The notes: a model not told the origin generated them from the letters alone. Counted from the stretch's first letter, positions 27,117 to 36,904 are shown. The stretch: DNA of 64,000 nucleotides from Methanosphaera sp. BMS (GCF_003268005.1 NZ_CP014213.1:2766001-2830000); one strand, 5' to 3'. Program-made: numbers and translations.

Positions 27117-27416
27117 TTATTCTTCTTTATTAACCATTTCATTGATGGTGTCAGCCATCATGTGATCAATAACTGTGATGTTTGCTTTTTCCACGCCTTC
27201 TACTTTTTCAGCTTCTAATTTCGCTGCCATGGCTATGTTAGCTATACTCATACATCCAGGATTGGTTGGACTAATTGTAATATCCGCTTCTTTACTTTCT
27301 TCATCATATTGTATTTCTCTGATTAGTCCCATAGCTACAATACTAACGCCCATGTGTGGGTCTGCAATCATTGCTAATTTATCTTGAATTTGACTTTTTA
27401 TTTCTTCTGAACTCAT
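27117..27416 (-). CDS. MIP18/DUF59-family iron-sulfur assembly protein
   Basis: 99-aa DUF59 protein, related to SufT/PaaD and eukaryotic MIP18, which help load Fe-S clusters onto target proteins. Typical parts: IADPHMGVSIVAMGLIREI, then ITISPTNPGCMSIANI with the conserved Cys. The ATG at 27416 follows AAGGAG. Single gene. Confidence 0.85.
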   Translation of the reverse strand: MSSEEIKSQIQDKLAMIADPHMGVSIVAMGLIREIQYDEESKEADITISPTNPGCMSIANIAMAAKLEAEKVEGVEKANITVIDHMMADTINEMVNKEE

Positions 27417-27501
27417 ATATAAATCTCCTTTTTATTTATCTTTAATCTTAGTTAATAATATACTTTGTTATTTAAAACATTCTTTTTAATTTATTATTGT
27501 T

Positions 27502-28422
27502 TTACTTAATTTGATGTCTGATTTTAACACCAATTCCCTTGTCTGCATTGACCAGTTCTTCACCGTTCATCATGGATTTACCTACTCCGATAACTGTATC
27601 ATCTTTTATGATGACAACTTCATCATTAGGAATGATTTCTTTATCTGCATCAACAATACCCGGTGCAAATAATGTGTTGCTTTGCAAGTCAAAATTTATA
27701 AATACCCTGTTGATTTCATTTTCTTTTAAAATCTCACCGGCTTTAAGATTCAATGTATATAATCCAGTTTCAAAGTGTAATGTGGCAATTTGCTCCTTTT
27801 CAATCATTATTCTAGTATTAAAACGACCACTTGTTCGTGTATTGTCCGGTATGAGTGCATCCATTTTCTTGCTGTTAAATTGATATCTGGCAATTGATCT
27901 TAAATCATGAAGTTTATGTTTATTGTTTGGCACTTTATCCGCCTTTTTAACTTCATCCTTTAAGTTGGCCAATGATTCTGATGAACGGGTATTATCATCC
28001 AAACAGGTGTAAACCACGTTATCCAAATATTCTTCGCACGCCTTCTTATATCCACCGGCTACATGTGCTATTACCTTGTAATCTTTAGCATACTCTTTGA
28101 TTGCTTTTCCCGCCATTTGGATTTCCTCATCAGACCAGTCACCAGTAGTTGAAGCATCATATGACTGAATCGGATAAGTTTTCTCCATTTCTCTTGGACA
28201 AATCCCAAACGGTGAGGTAAGTATAACCTCTTGCAGTCCTTTAGAATACCTTCTAAAGATTGTGTGTGATTGTGATTGGGAATATGGTTTTTTCATGCTG
28301 CATGGGAAGACTACAATAGTATCACTGTATGGTTCCAATAGCTTCATCCTATTTTGCCATCTGATAACTTCAGGTCTGTGAAGTGATAATTCAGTTATAC
28401 ATGGAATTTTTGCATGTTTCAT
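27502..28422 (-). CDS. arcS: Archaeosine synthase ArcS-like protein (DUF5591 + PUA)
   Basis: 306 aa. ArcS converts preQ0 at position 15 of archaeal tRNA toward archaeosine. The family motif PC-X3-KPY-X2-S-X2-H is exact here: PCSMKKPYSQSQSH at ~residues 40-53. The C-terminal ~75 residues form a PUA RNA-binding domain (FAPGIVDADKEIIPNDEVVI, then IGVGKSMMNGEEL). Full-length ArcS proteins carry an extra N-terminal TGT-like domain and reach 500 residues or more; that part is absent, so this is the short form or one half of a split enzyme. Confidence 0.78.
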   Translation of the reverse strand: MKHAKIPCITELSLHRPEVIRWQNRMKLLEPYSDTIVVFPCSMKKPYSQSQSHTIFRRYSKGLQEVILTSPFGICPREMEKTYPIQSYDASTTGDWSDEEIQMAGKAIKEYAKDYKVIAHVAGGYKKACEEYLDNVVYTCLDDNTRSSESLANLKDEVKKADKVPNNKHKLHDLRSIARYQFNSKKMDALIPDNTRTSGRFNTRIMIEKEQIATLHFETGLYTLNLKAGEILKENEINRVFINFDLQSNTLFAPGIVDADKEIIPNDEVVIIKDDTVIGVGKSMMNGEELVNADKGIGVKIRHQIK

Positions 28423-28475
28423 AGTACTATCTTTCCATTAAATTATTTATTAAAAAAGAATAATAAATCAGGTAA

Positions 28476-29660
28476 TTAGAATAATTTACCTAATTTTAGA
28501 AGAGCTTTAGGTGACACTTTTATTAAAAGTTTAACCATTGTTTTAGGATTAATTTCGTTTATGTCCTGTTTAACAAATTCATGAGCGATGTCATTTAATT
28601 CGTCATCATTTAAGGATAATAAATATTCTTTGGCCTTTTTATATTTGTCATATCCCTTACCGATATTTTCATCGGTCAATTTAACATATTCTTTAAGGTT
28701 TTTGGCACTATAATCTCCGCTTTCTATTGCATCTGCAGCTACTATACCTGCATATGCACCTGATTCCAATGCACTGTTTATTCCACCACCAGTCAATGGA
28801 TTAACAAAACCTGCAGCATCTCCAACAACTAATATGTTGTCTCCAACACGTTCTTTGATTAATCCACCAACAGGGTCTCCGCCCATATTTATTTCAACGG
28901 CTTGTGCATTTTGGGTTTCAGGACAGTTTTTGATGAATTCATCAAGGTGTTCGATTGCTGTTTTATCGGTATGTGTTTTAAGTACTCCAATACCTACATT
29001 TGCTATGTCATCACCTTTAGGGAATATCCATGTATATCCACCGGGTGCTACACTTCCAAAGTATAACTGGATTACATTGTTATTTTCCATTTCCAGTCCG
29101 GCCATCTCGTATTGTACACATGATTCCATATTGTCAAATTTGGTATTGCAGTCTAATCCTGCCCATCGGCCAACACGTGATTCTGGACCGTCAGCTGCTA
29201 TAACGATTTTGGCATGAATCTTAATTTCCTTTCCCATATTTTCGGCAGTTATTACAATACCGTCATCAACGCGTTCCAGACCTGTTGCACGTGTTCTTAT
29301 CATGATTTTTGCACCTGCACGGGCTGCATCCATGGCCATGTGCTTGTCGAATACTTTTCTTTCAAGTACGAAACCAGATTCTGGTATGTCTATTGTATCT
29401 TCATCCATCCATACGCTGGTTTGATCTGGTGATACTAATCTGACACCCGTGGATGTTCTTGCAATCCATCTTGGATCTGGATTGATTCCCAATTCCTCAA
29501 GACCGGACTTGGATACTCCTTCAGCACATCTTTTAGGAGAACCTATTTCTGCTTTTTTATCTATTAACAATACCTTAGCACCATGTTTTGCCGCTTCTCT
29601 AGCTGCTAGTGAACCACCAGGTCCTGCTCCCACAACGACGATATCTGTTTCAATATCCAT
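28476..29660 (-). CDS. Geranylgeranyl reductase (digeranylgeranylglycerophospholipid reductase)
   Basis: 394-aa FAD enzyme that saturates the isoprenoid chains of archaeal ether lipids at the membrane. FAD motif VVVGAGPGGSLAAREAA at the start, then KRCAEGVS. The GGR-type motif PGGYTWIFPKG lies near residue 210, and the second FAD motif GDAAGFVNPLTGGGIN near 278. A ferredoxin gene lies 8 bases upstream in the same operon, fitting the known need of this enzyme for reduced ferredoxin. RBS AGGTG. Confidence 0.92.
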   Translation of the reverse strand: MDIETDIVVVGAGPGGSLAAREAAKHGAKVLLIDKKAEIGSPKRCAEGVSKSGLEELGINPDPRWIARTSTGVRLVSPDQTSVWMDEDTIDIPESGFVLERKVFDKHMAMDAARAGAKIMIRTRATGLERVDDGIVITAENMGKEIKIHAKIVIAADGPESRVGRWAGLDCNTKFDNMESCVQYEMAGLEMENNNVIQLYFGSVAPGGYTWIFPKGDDIANVGIGVLKTHTDKTAIEHLDEFIKNCPETQNAQAVEINMGGDPVGGLIKERVGDNILVVGDAAGFVNPLTGGGINSALESGAYAGIVAADAIESGDYSAKNLKEYVKLTDENIGKGYDKYKKAKEYLLSLNDDELNDIAHEFVKQDINEINPKTMVKLLIKVSPKALLKLGKLF

Positions 29661-29668
29661 ATAATCAC

Positions 29669-29833
29669 CTATTCCATTTTAATTGCCGCTACAGGGCATG
29701 TTTTTACGCATAAACCACATTTTGTACATTTTTCTTCATCGATGACTATTTTTAATTCCTGTACATCGATAGCATCTGCTATACATACTCCAGCACATGC
29801 ACCACAGTATAAACAATTATCATTAACAATCAT
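29669..29833 (-). CDS. 2[4Fe-4S] ferredoxin, probable electron donor to geranylgeranyl reductase
   Basis: 54-aa ferredoxin. It has two cluster motifs, CLYCGACAGVC (residues 7-17) and CTKCGLCVKTC followed by P (36-47). The first lacks the usual proline after its last Cys. AAGGAG precedes the ATG at 29833. Its stop is 8 bases from the reductase gene, so the pair is co-translated; in Methanosarcina an equivalent neighbouring ferredoxin reduces this enzyme. Confidence 0.93.
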   Translation of the reverse strand: MIVNDNCLYCGACAGVCIADAIDVQELKIVIDEEKCTKCGLCVKTCPVAAIKME

Positions 29834-29837
29834 AATA

Positions 29838-30038
29838 TTACTCCTTTTTATCGTTAGCTTCTTGTGCTCTTCTCATGTCAATAGCTTCATCTCTGGTGAT
29901 GAATATATATCCACAGTTACTGCATTTTAACTCACCATTGGCACCGTAAGCATTAAATTCTCTTTCAAAATCTCTGTGTTGGGTTTTGTCTTTAGAACCA
30001 CATTCAGGGCAAGGTTTTAATAAATCTTCAATTTTCAT
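29838..30038 (-). CDS. Small zinc-ribbon protein
   Basis: 66 aa with two CxxC pairs: CPECG near residue 10 and CSNCGY near 38, a compact zinc ribbon with a charged C-terminal helix. No catalytic residues. The ATG at 30038 has GAAGAG upstream; an earlier ATG at 30053 overlaps the preceding gene. Its stop is 4 bases from the ferredoxin start, so it belongs to the same operon. Role unknown, possibly nucleic acid binding. Confidence 0.75.
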   Translation of the reverse strand: MKIEDLLKPCPECGSKDKTQHRDFEREFNAYGANGELKCSNCGYIFITRDEAIDMRRAQEANDKKE

Positions 30039-30042
30039 ATTA

Positions 30043-30324
30043 TTACTCTTCATTTTCTTTATCGTTCAAATTATTCAATATGTCCAGAAGTTTAAACTGT
30101 GCCGCCTGTAAGTGTTTACAGTAAAAGCTTCCAGGTTCACGATGGTTTCTATACTGGTAATCAGCACAATCGCAATTCCAAAAACCATAAATCATTGAAA
30201 CTAAATAATAATCATCTTTTTTATTATTTTTAACCTTAAATATGGCATGTCCAGATTCATAATGTTCAACTATGACATTATCATTTTTGTATAATTCATA
30301 TCCTTGAAGTATTCTGTCAGCCAT
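30043..30324 (-). CDS. SWIM zinc-finger protein
   Basis: 93-aa protein with a SWIM motif CxCx(n)CxH: CDCADYQYR...FYCKH near residues 51-71. SWIM fingers bind DNA or proteins. First gene of the run SWIM / zinc ribbon / ferredoxin / geranylgeranyl reductase. The upstream ATGs at 30330 and 30333 are also in frame; none has a clear ribosome site. Confidence 0.8.
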   Translation of the reverse strand: MADRILQGYELYKNDNVIVEHYESGHAIFKVKNNKKDDYYLVSMIYGFWNCDCADYQYRNHREPGSFYCKHLQAAQFKLLDILNNLNDKENEE

Positions 30325-30333
30325 TATCATCAA

Positions 30334-31196
30334 TTTTATGGTTTATTAATATTTATTTATATCATTACATTTTATTAATCTTTTTGATATTTACGTTATA
30401 GTGTCAGATGTGTGGTGATTTATATAACTTTTAGTAAATTTCATTTCTCTCTTTTTTTTGTTTAAGTTTTAGATTAACTTGTGACAATTATCTTAAAATG
30501 TAGATTGTACCTAATATGGTCTTCATTGGGATAAACTTGTTTTTTATAAGGGGGGTACTCGATTTATCAAAGTCAAATAGTGTTTTTTGTTTGTTTTTTT
30601 TTTGATAATTTAAGGTTGTTGTTTGCTTTGTTGTCTGGAGTAGGGGTGTATTGATATTATTTTCTGATTTTTAGTTTTCTTTTTTCTTTTGTGTTTTATT
30701 GATGGTCTTCCTTCTGTGTTTCCTTAGGATAACTGTTGAATTTTTGTTTTTGTCTTGAAATCTTGTTGTATACATTACATTATACTGTTTGATAATTTTT
30801 GGTATAAATAAATTTTTTAATTCAAATGATAATAAGGGAAAATCATCAATCATTAACTGGGGTTACTGAAAATTTTAATCCAGATTGGAATAAAGCATTC
30901 TTGACACAAAATCAAACTAATGTATATATTACATATAATTGGCATGTGTTTAAAAAGTAAAACCGTATTGTATGGTATACTTTCTCAAAAAGTAAAAAAT
31001 ATATAACAATATCCTGTTTATGACTTCATTTGGAATGATTTTTAAGGTTATTTTTATGAAACAATGATTTGGTTTGATTTTTACAATCAATCAGGATACA
31101 AATTAAATAATAGTTAAAAAAAGAAATATAAATGTGAGATACATTTATATTGTTAAATGCAGGTGTTTTGTGGTTTTTTCCATTCAAATGCTATTT
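30334..31196. other. 863-base non-coding, AT-rich gap
   Basis: The largest gap in the window outside the island. A 60-codon minus-strand frame (30671-30853) without a ribosome site is the only open stretch and is not convincing. No tRNA, CRISPR or clear inverted repeat was found. It may contain long leaders or decayed genes. Confidence 0.4.
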
Positions 31197-33461
31197 TTAA
31201 TTGAATATGTCTGCTTCTTCAAGCTTTTCATCAAAGAATTTTGTACGTTTATCCCATCTTTGTTTAAGGGATATGGATAGTGCAATTATCACTATTCCCA
31301 ATATCAATAGGAATATGAACGATGGAATATAATTTGCCCATATTAATCCTAATTGTGACTCACGTACCATGTTTATTCCATGAGTCATTGGCAGATATGG
31401 ATAAATGATTCCGAATAGTGTATTCATGATTTCTACTGGATAGATACCACCGGAACCAGATATCTGGAATACCAATAATAAAATTCCAACAGCTTTTCCA
31501 ACATCTCCAAATACGGATATCAATGAATACATTATTATCATAAATACCATTGCTACAAAGTAACACGAAAATGTAAACACTAACGGATTTCCAACATCCA
31601 ATCCAAGTATAAATACACCAAGCAGAGTTACTGTTGTTTCCAGTATTGACATGAGATTAAACATGACCAGTTTGCCCAGATACATTTCATGTGGTTTATA
31701 TGGTGTTCCGATACTGGTACCTGTCTTAAACATTACGCATGTAATAAGTGCTCCTACCCACATTGATAATACGAGGTAAAATGGGGAAACCTGTGAACCA
31801 TAATTATTTGTCGGGAATTCTTCGTGTCTTTTTAATTTGACTGGTGAGAAGAAATAATCTCCGGCTGCATCCTGATTAATATCCGTTACTGCGGATAGCT
31901 CATCTGCTGCAAATCCTATTTCATCCGATGCATTTCTTAATGCGGATGCTGAAGAATAACCTAATAATTCCGCTCCAGATGCTAATTCTATGGATCCATT
32001 TGCTAAAACATGTACACCACTTGAAAGTTCGGATGCTCCGCTTGCCAACTGATTTGAACCTTGGGCTAATTGCTGTGAACCATCTGCTAATTGATTTGCA
32101 CCAGTAGCAACACTACCTGAACCGTCGGCTACTAGATGTGCACCTTCATTTAAATCATTAATATTCTTGTTGGTATCAGTCATTTCCTTATCAATTTTTT
32201 CAAGTAACTCTTTGATTTTTGTTGGATCTTCTCCATTTTTTATCGCCTGATTTAATCTTGATATGTCATTTGATACATTGTCGAATTGATTAACTATTGA
32301 GTTGGTTCTATGTGTTAGATTGTTTGAGCCAATAGCAAGATTTGCCGAATCACTGGATAGGTTATATGCTCCAGTATATAAGTTTAATGCACTATTTGTA
32401 AGATCTGATGAATCATTATATAACTGTTTGATTTGACTGTTAATGTTTGAAGTGTCTTTGTCAAGTTTATCAATATCATCTGCGAGTTTGGATGAATTTG
32501 TACCGTTGATTATTGCCTGTTTGATTTTTGAGTAGATGTCATATATTTCATTTGATTTGGTGGCTATTTGTTGTGTTCCATCTGCCACTTTATTTGCACC
32601 ACTTGCAACTTGGTCTGCACCGTTGGCCAATTTAATCGAACCTATGGATAATTCATTTGCTCCACTGGATAGTGTTTTGGCTCCACTTGCCAGTTGGTCA
32701 GAACCACTGGATACTTTGTTTGCACCATTTGTTAATTGATCGGCTCCACTTGCAACTTTGTCTGCTCCTGCAGATAATTGATCTGCACCATCTTCCATTT
32801 TATCTGCACCGGTTGCCAATCCTTCCTGAAGTTGACCTAGTTTTCCTAAAGCCGCCACATCAATAAATGATACAATTTCAGCATTAAGCTTATTATAAAC
32901 TTCTTTAGAAGCAGCATCAGTTAATTTAGCTCCAACAGGACTGGTTTTTTGGTTGACAATATATTCTAATTCAGCTGAATGGGGATTGCCCGTTGTAATG
33001 GATACAACCGATTCACTAAAATTCTGTGGAATGATTATGCCCGCGTAATAGGTTCCATTATGAACACCGCGACGCAGCTCATCCGACGATACGAAAACCC
33101 ATTTAAAATTATCATTCTCCTTTAACGAAGTAACCAGCTTCGCACCCACATCTATAACTTCACCGTTATATTGGGAACCCAAATCCTCATTTGCAATTGC
33201 AAATTTTACATTTCCTGTATTTTCATACGGATCCCAACAAGCATATATGTTAATCAATGCATATAAGGACGGCAATAAGATTATTCCAAGTATGATTATT
33301 ATTACAATGGGATTAGTTAAAGATGCACGAAAATCTTTCTCAATAATATTCATTATTTTAGCTTTAGATTCATTATGCTGCTCCTTCAATTCTACCCTAT
33401 TCAATCGTTTAGGAGTAGAGGGAGTATCATCTTCTCTTTTTTTGGGAAATAGTTTTTTCAT
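31197..33461 (-). CDS. YhgE/Pip-family membrane protein with long heptad-like repeats
   Basis: 754-aa protein. One N-terminal membrane helix (IVIIIILGIILLPSLYALI, ~residues 50-70) is followed by the YhgE/Pip extracytoplasmic domain (~80-210). A repeat region (~215-525) of short units such as ADQLSSGA, SNQLASGA and ANQLADGS is broken by a helical insert. The C-terminal five or six membrane helices are of ABC-2 type (~560-740), with the last 15 residues charged. Relatives include Lactococcus phage-infection protein Pip and the EsaA family. No adjacent ATPase gene is seen. RBS GGAGG. Function unknown in archaea. Confidence 0.82.
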   Translation of the reverse strand: MKKLFPKKREDDTPSTPKRLNRVELKEQHNESKAKIMNIIEKDFRASLTNPIVIIIILGIILLPSLYALINIYACWDPYENTGNVKFAIANEDLGSQYNGEVIDVGAKLVTSLKENDNFKWVFVSSDELRRGVHNGTYYAGIIIPQNFSESVVSITTGNPHSAELEYIVNQKTSPVGAKLTDAASKEVYNKLNAEIVSFIDVAALGKLGQLQEGLATGADKMEDGADQLSAGADKVASGADQLTNGANKVSSGSDQLASGAKTLSSGANELSIGSIKLANGADQVASGANKVADGTQQIATKSNEIYDIYSKIKQAIINGTNSSKLADDIDKLDKDTSNINSQIKQLYNDSSDLTNSALNLYTGAYNLSSDSANLAIGSNNLTHRTNSIVNQFDNVSNDISRLNQAIKNGEDPTKIKELLEKIDKEMTDTNKNINDLNEGAHLVADGSGSVATGANQLADGSQQLAQGSNQLASGASELSSGVHVLANGSIELASGAELLGYSSASALRNASDEIGFAADELSAVTDINQDAAGDYFFSPVKLKRHEEFPTNNYGSQVSPFYLVLSMWVGALITCVMFKTGTSIGTPYKPHEMYLGKLVMFNLMSILETTVTLLGVFILGLDVGNPLVFTFSCYFVAMVFMIIMYSLISVFGDVGKAVGILLLVFQISGSGGIYPVEIMNTLFGIIYPYLPMTHGINMVRESQLGLIWANYIPSFIFLLILGIVIIALSISLKQRWDKRTKFFDEKLEEADIFN

Positions 33462-33768
33462 TTACACCACACACCTCCTTTCCATAATATAAAACAATTT
33501 TCCAACATAAAAAATATCCATATTGAATTTTAAGCTATATTTAAAAAAAATTATCTTCAATAAACAGATATGCAGTAACGATATTTTGGACATTGTTTAT
33601 ATTTTTAAATAATATTTTTAACCAAAACAACAAATAAATCTATTTTTTTTAGATAATTTATGAACCATACTAGTAATGGGTATTATTTTGGTTATTTCAC
33701 ATGTGATTATGTTAATAATTATTATATATAGATTTATATTGTTTTTTCAAATATATTTTTTGTGATGA
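33462..33768. other. 307-base gap between sfsA and the YhgE/Pip gene
   Basis: AT-rich; both neighbours are on the minus strand, so this should hold the promoter of the YhgE/Pip gene. No confident element beyond TATA-like runs. Confidence 0.35.
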
Positions 33769-34503
33769 TTATTCATCAAATTCTAATTCAAGTAATCCAT
33801 CATATTCTAATTCCAATGTATTTCCGGAATAATCTGTCATTATATGGACAGGATATATTTTCACCCCAGTTTCATATGCCTTTTTGAGTGTTTTGCTAAA
33901 TGATGGATCAGTATCATAATTTGGAGTAAATATCCGTGCATCATTTTGTAAAATAAGTATTATGATTGCACCGTTTTCATTTTCCTCTTCGATTTTAATC
34001 AATTCATTAACATGTCTGCATCCACGTGTGGTTGGGGCATCGGGGAATTTGGCAATCTTATCTACCACTAATGTGCAGCCCTTTACCTCCAGATATAAGT
34101 TCTTCTCGTCATCATCACATAAAAGAAAATCCAATCGACTGTTTCCATAGCTATATTCTGCCTGCTTAATGTGAAAATCTCTTAACTCTTTGATTTGCTT
34201 GCCTTCAATTAATTCGGCAACCAATCTGTTATGAAAACTGCTGTTTAATAAGACCCAATTGTCCTCATGATAAACCGCTATCATATTATATGCCGTTTTA
34301 CGATTTGTTTTTTTATAATCATCAACATATTCGACCAATATGTCCCTATTTTCTATCAATAATTCCTTTAATCTTCCCGGATCATGTAAATGGGCTAATT
34401 TAATTGAATCATCTTCATCAAAAAATTCAACCGTGAATCTGTTGGGTCTTGATTTATACTTAACTTTTTTAAGATTATTTATTTTCATAATTGTATCTTT
34501 CAT
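33769..34503 (-). CDS. sfsA: SfsA family protein
   Basis: About 244 aa, SfsA (sugar fermentation stimulation protein A) family. It combines an OB-like N-domain (RPNRFTVEFF, then HLHDPGRLKELL) with a PD-(D/E)XK nuclease-like core: SRLDFLL, then LYLEVKGCTLV, FPDAPTTRGCRH. Biochemical function is unsettled; DNA binding or nuclease activity has been proposed. Several in-frame ATGs exist (34512, 34503, 34488) and none has a strong site; 34503 is chosen provisionally. Confidence 0.9.
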   Translation of the reverse strand: MKDTIMKINNLKKVKYKSRPNRFTVEFFDEDDSIKLAHLHDPGRLKELLIENRDILVEYVDDYKKTNRKTAYNMIAVYHEDNWVLLNSSFHNRLVAELIEGKQIKELRDFHIKQAEYSYGNSRLDFLLCDDDEKNLYLEVKGCTLVVDKIAKFPDAPTTRGCRHVNELIKIEEENENGAIIILILQNDARIFTPNYDTDPSFSKTLKKAYETGVKIYPVHIMTDYSGNTLELEYDGLLELEFDE

Positions 34504-34577
34504 TTTCCACATAATTAAATAATGTTATTATTCACGATTGACATACCTATAACTATAAGATTGTTGAATTGATTATC

Positions 34578-35102
34578 ATGATTAAGTGTAGTTATTGTGG
34601 ATGTGAAAATTTGGATGGTGCAGTTTATTGCATGCATTGTTCCAAAAGATTGTCTGAATTAAATGAAGAAAATAATTATGATATGAATCAATTAAGTGAT
34701 GTCTACTACTCTTATTTGAATAACAGTTACAATACAAACAATTCACATCCATCCAACAATACTCCAACAAATGCCTCCGAAAATAATAATATGGATTATG
34801 TTCACGAGAATCAACAGGAAAATTACTTTCTGATAAATGATGAAAAAACATTATTTGTATCTATGCTATTGGCAATGATTGTGCCTGGTTTTGGATTAGT
34901 GTATTTAAAACAGGTGCTCTTGGGAGTATTTATTTTTCTAATAACTATAATGCTATGGATTTTAACAGGCATATTCTACTATCTTCTAAAAATTGATTTG
35001 ATATCCGTGATGTTATCTATATCAATAATAATCTATCTAGCATCCATAGCATATACCTACAAATTAATATCGGTGGAAAATGGTGAAAATAGGATAATAT
35101 AA
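34578..35102 (+). CDS. Zinc-ribbon membrane protein, paralogue 1
   Basis: 174 aa. An N-terminal zinc ribbon CSYCGCENLDGAVYCMHC (residues 3-20), a polar Asn/Ser-rich linker of ~70 residues, then three hydrophobic segments (SMLLAMIVPGFGLVYLKQ; LGVFIFLITIMLWILTG; SVMLSISIIIYLASIAY). The PGFGLVYLKQ turn resembles TM2-domain proteins. Paralogue of the next gene. The ATG at 34578 follows a TTG in frame; no strong ribosome site. Confidence 0.7.
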   Translation: MIKCSYCGCENLDGAVYCMHCSKRLSELNEENNYDMNQLSDVYYSYLNNSYNTNNSHPSNNTPTNASENNNMDYVHENQQENYFLINDEKTLFVSMLLAMIVPGFGLVYLKQVLLGVFIFLITIMLWILTGIFYYLLKIDLISVMLSISIIIYLASIAYTYKLISVENGENRII

Positions 35103-35143
35103 GTTAATTCCTATTTGCTAATGATGCTATTACGGGGAATATT

Positions 35144-35551
35144 ATGATTAGATGTTTAAGATGTGCAACAAATTGTGATGATGATTTAAAGTATTGTCCT
35201 AACTGTGGAAATAACCTGATGACAAATAACTCGGCCAACAATATTCAATCAAATTATCAAATAAAGAATAAACGACTGGAAATAGCATTATTACTCTCAA
35301 TATTCCTGCCGGGCATTTCTTATTTCTATTTGGAATTATGGTATAGGGGAATACTATTCTATTTATCATATATCCTGTTTTTTATCGTACTTGGTATAAA
35401 ATCCGGTTTTTATTATACATATGCTAATACGCTAAATGTAAATCATATTTCAATGTTAATTTTGTTTATATATCTCCTGGTATATGTATTCCAGGTAATA
35501 GATGTGATTAAAAGAACCAATATGATAAATAATGCACAAATAAGATTCTAA
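35144..35551 (+). CDS. Zinc-ribbon membrane protein, paralogue 2
   Basis: 135 aa with the same plan as its upstream neighbour: CLRCATNCDDDLKYCPNCG, a shorter linker, then LLLSIFLPGISYFYLELWYR and two further membrane helices. The two genes are 41 bases apart on one strand and probably arose by tandem duplication. Function unknown; small zinc-ribbon/TM proteins of this kind are common in Methanobacteriales. Confidence 0.7.
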   Translation: MIRCLRCATNCDDDLKYCPNCGNNLMTNNSANNIQSNYQIKNKRLEIALLLSIFLPGISYFYLELWYRGILFYLSYILFFIVLGIKSGFYYTYANTLNVNHISMLILFIYLLVYVFQVIDVIKRTNMINNAQIRF

Positions 35552-35743
35552 TATGCATTTTTCAAGAGTTATCATTTCTTTTTTCATGCTATTTTTTTAC
35601 CGAATTATTGAGGGTAATCTGCCGTAGTTCTAATTAACCATAAATTACATACAAAATAAGAAATATTTTAAATAACTTAAAAGACATAACTATAATAAAT
35701 AGCAATATATTATTTTACATAAACGAAAAATGGAGTAAATGTG

Positions 35744-36751
35744 ATGAAATATGAAATGTATCAAGAAATAATGGAACAGCCATTATCTCTAAAAAATACC
35801 ATTGAATCAGAGAAGGAACATTTGGAATCCATATCTAATATTTATGCTAATTTCGATAAGATCTTTTTAATTGGATGTGGAAGTTCAATTTCTACGTGTT
35901 ATTCAATTAAAGATGCAATCAAATCCTTTTCTACAATCAACATCGATGTACAAACAGGTTACGAATTTGTAAATCATCAAATGCTGGAAAAGGACAGTAA
36001 TGTTGGATTAATTGTCACATCCCAATCTGGTGAAACAGCAGATACATTAGCGGCTTTAAGAAAAGCAAAAGAATATAATATCACCACAGTATCAATAACC
36101 AATGATAAAAATAGTTCAATGGCAAAAGAGGCAGATCATTCTGTAATAACATTATGTGGTGAAGAACATGCTATTTTAGGTACAAAAACTTATATAACTC
36201 AATTATTCTCATTGTATGTTATATTCTTCTCAATGATAAAATCTCAACGAATAGAATCAATGTTAAACCAGTTATATGAATTACCAGATTTAATCGGAGA
36301 ATTAATAGAGTCAACTCAAGAGGATGCAAAAGAATTAGCACAGAAAAATAAGGATGTAGACATATTTTACTGTATGGGAAGCGGATTGAATTATGGATTA
36401 GCATATAAGTTAGCAATGACAATGTTTATGGAAGGTGCTGAAAAACATGCATGTCCACTTTATTCAGGAGAATTTAGACATGGTTTAATTGAAAGAGTTG
36501 AAAAGGGAGTCAGTGTCGTATTCATAAAATCAAATGATGAATCCGATGATATAACACCTAAAGCTATAAAATTCTGTGAAGGAATAGAAGTAAACAACAT
36601 CATATTCAATCTGGAAGACTATGCTGATGTGGACTCATTATTAACTCCATTTATATTGTTAATTCCATTAGAATGGTTTGTTTATCATTTATCCATATTT
36701 AATGGATTGGATCCGGGAAGTACCAGACATATAGGGAAGATAAGATACTAA
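35744..36751 (+). CDS. SIS-domain aminotransferase-like/isomerase (GlmS C-domain type)
   Basis: 335 aa with two SIS domains like the isomerase half of GlmS or the FrlB/AgaS deglycases, but no glutaminase domain. Sugar-phosphate motifs are IGCGSSISTCYS (~residue 46), TSQSGETADTLAAL (~105) and SGEFRHGLIE (~245), with the C-terminal STRHIGKIRY. It probably acts on an amino-sugar phosphate; the exact substrate is not predictable. GGAG site; ATG at 35744. Confidence 0.82.
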   Translation: MKYEMYQEIMEQPLSLKNTIESEKEHLESISNIYANFDKIFLIGCGSSISTCYSIKDAIKSFSTINIDVQTGYEFVNHQMLEKDSNVGLIVTSQSGETADTLAALRKAKEYNITTVSITNDKNSSMAKEADHSVITLCGEEHAILGTKTYITQLFSLYVIFFSMIKSQRIESMLNQLYELPDLIGELIESTQEDAKELAQKNKDVDIFYCMGSGLNYGLAYKLAMTMFMEGAEKHACPLYSGEFRHGLIERVEKGVSVVFIKSNDESDDITPKAIKFCEGIEVNNIIFNLEDYADVDSLLTPFILLIPLEWFVYHLSIFNGLDPGSTRHIGKIRY

Positions 36752-36904
36752 TTTTTTCTATCTGTCTCATTTTTTTCATTTGACCTCCAAATAAAAATTA
36801 AATTTTTTCTAAACTTATAGTATACTTTAAATTATATAAAAAATAAAAGTATAATTATAATAAAATAATTTATCAATTAATAATTATCTTGGAGAAGTGA
36901 TTTT

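Noticed and set aside
30671..30853. 60-codon minus-strand frame in the 863-base gap
   Set aside because: No ribosome site, lysine/asparagine-rich as expected by chance in such AT-rich DNA, no recognisable family.
31900..32860. Repeated short DNA units resembling a CRISPR or tandem array
   Set aside because: The periodicity follows codons of the Ala-Gly-Ser repeats in the YhgE/Pip protein; no constant repeat with unique spacers exists.
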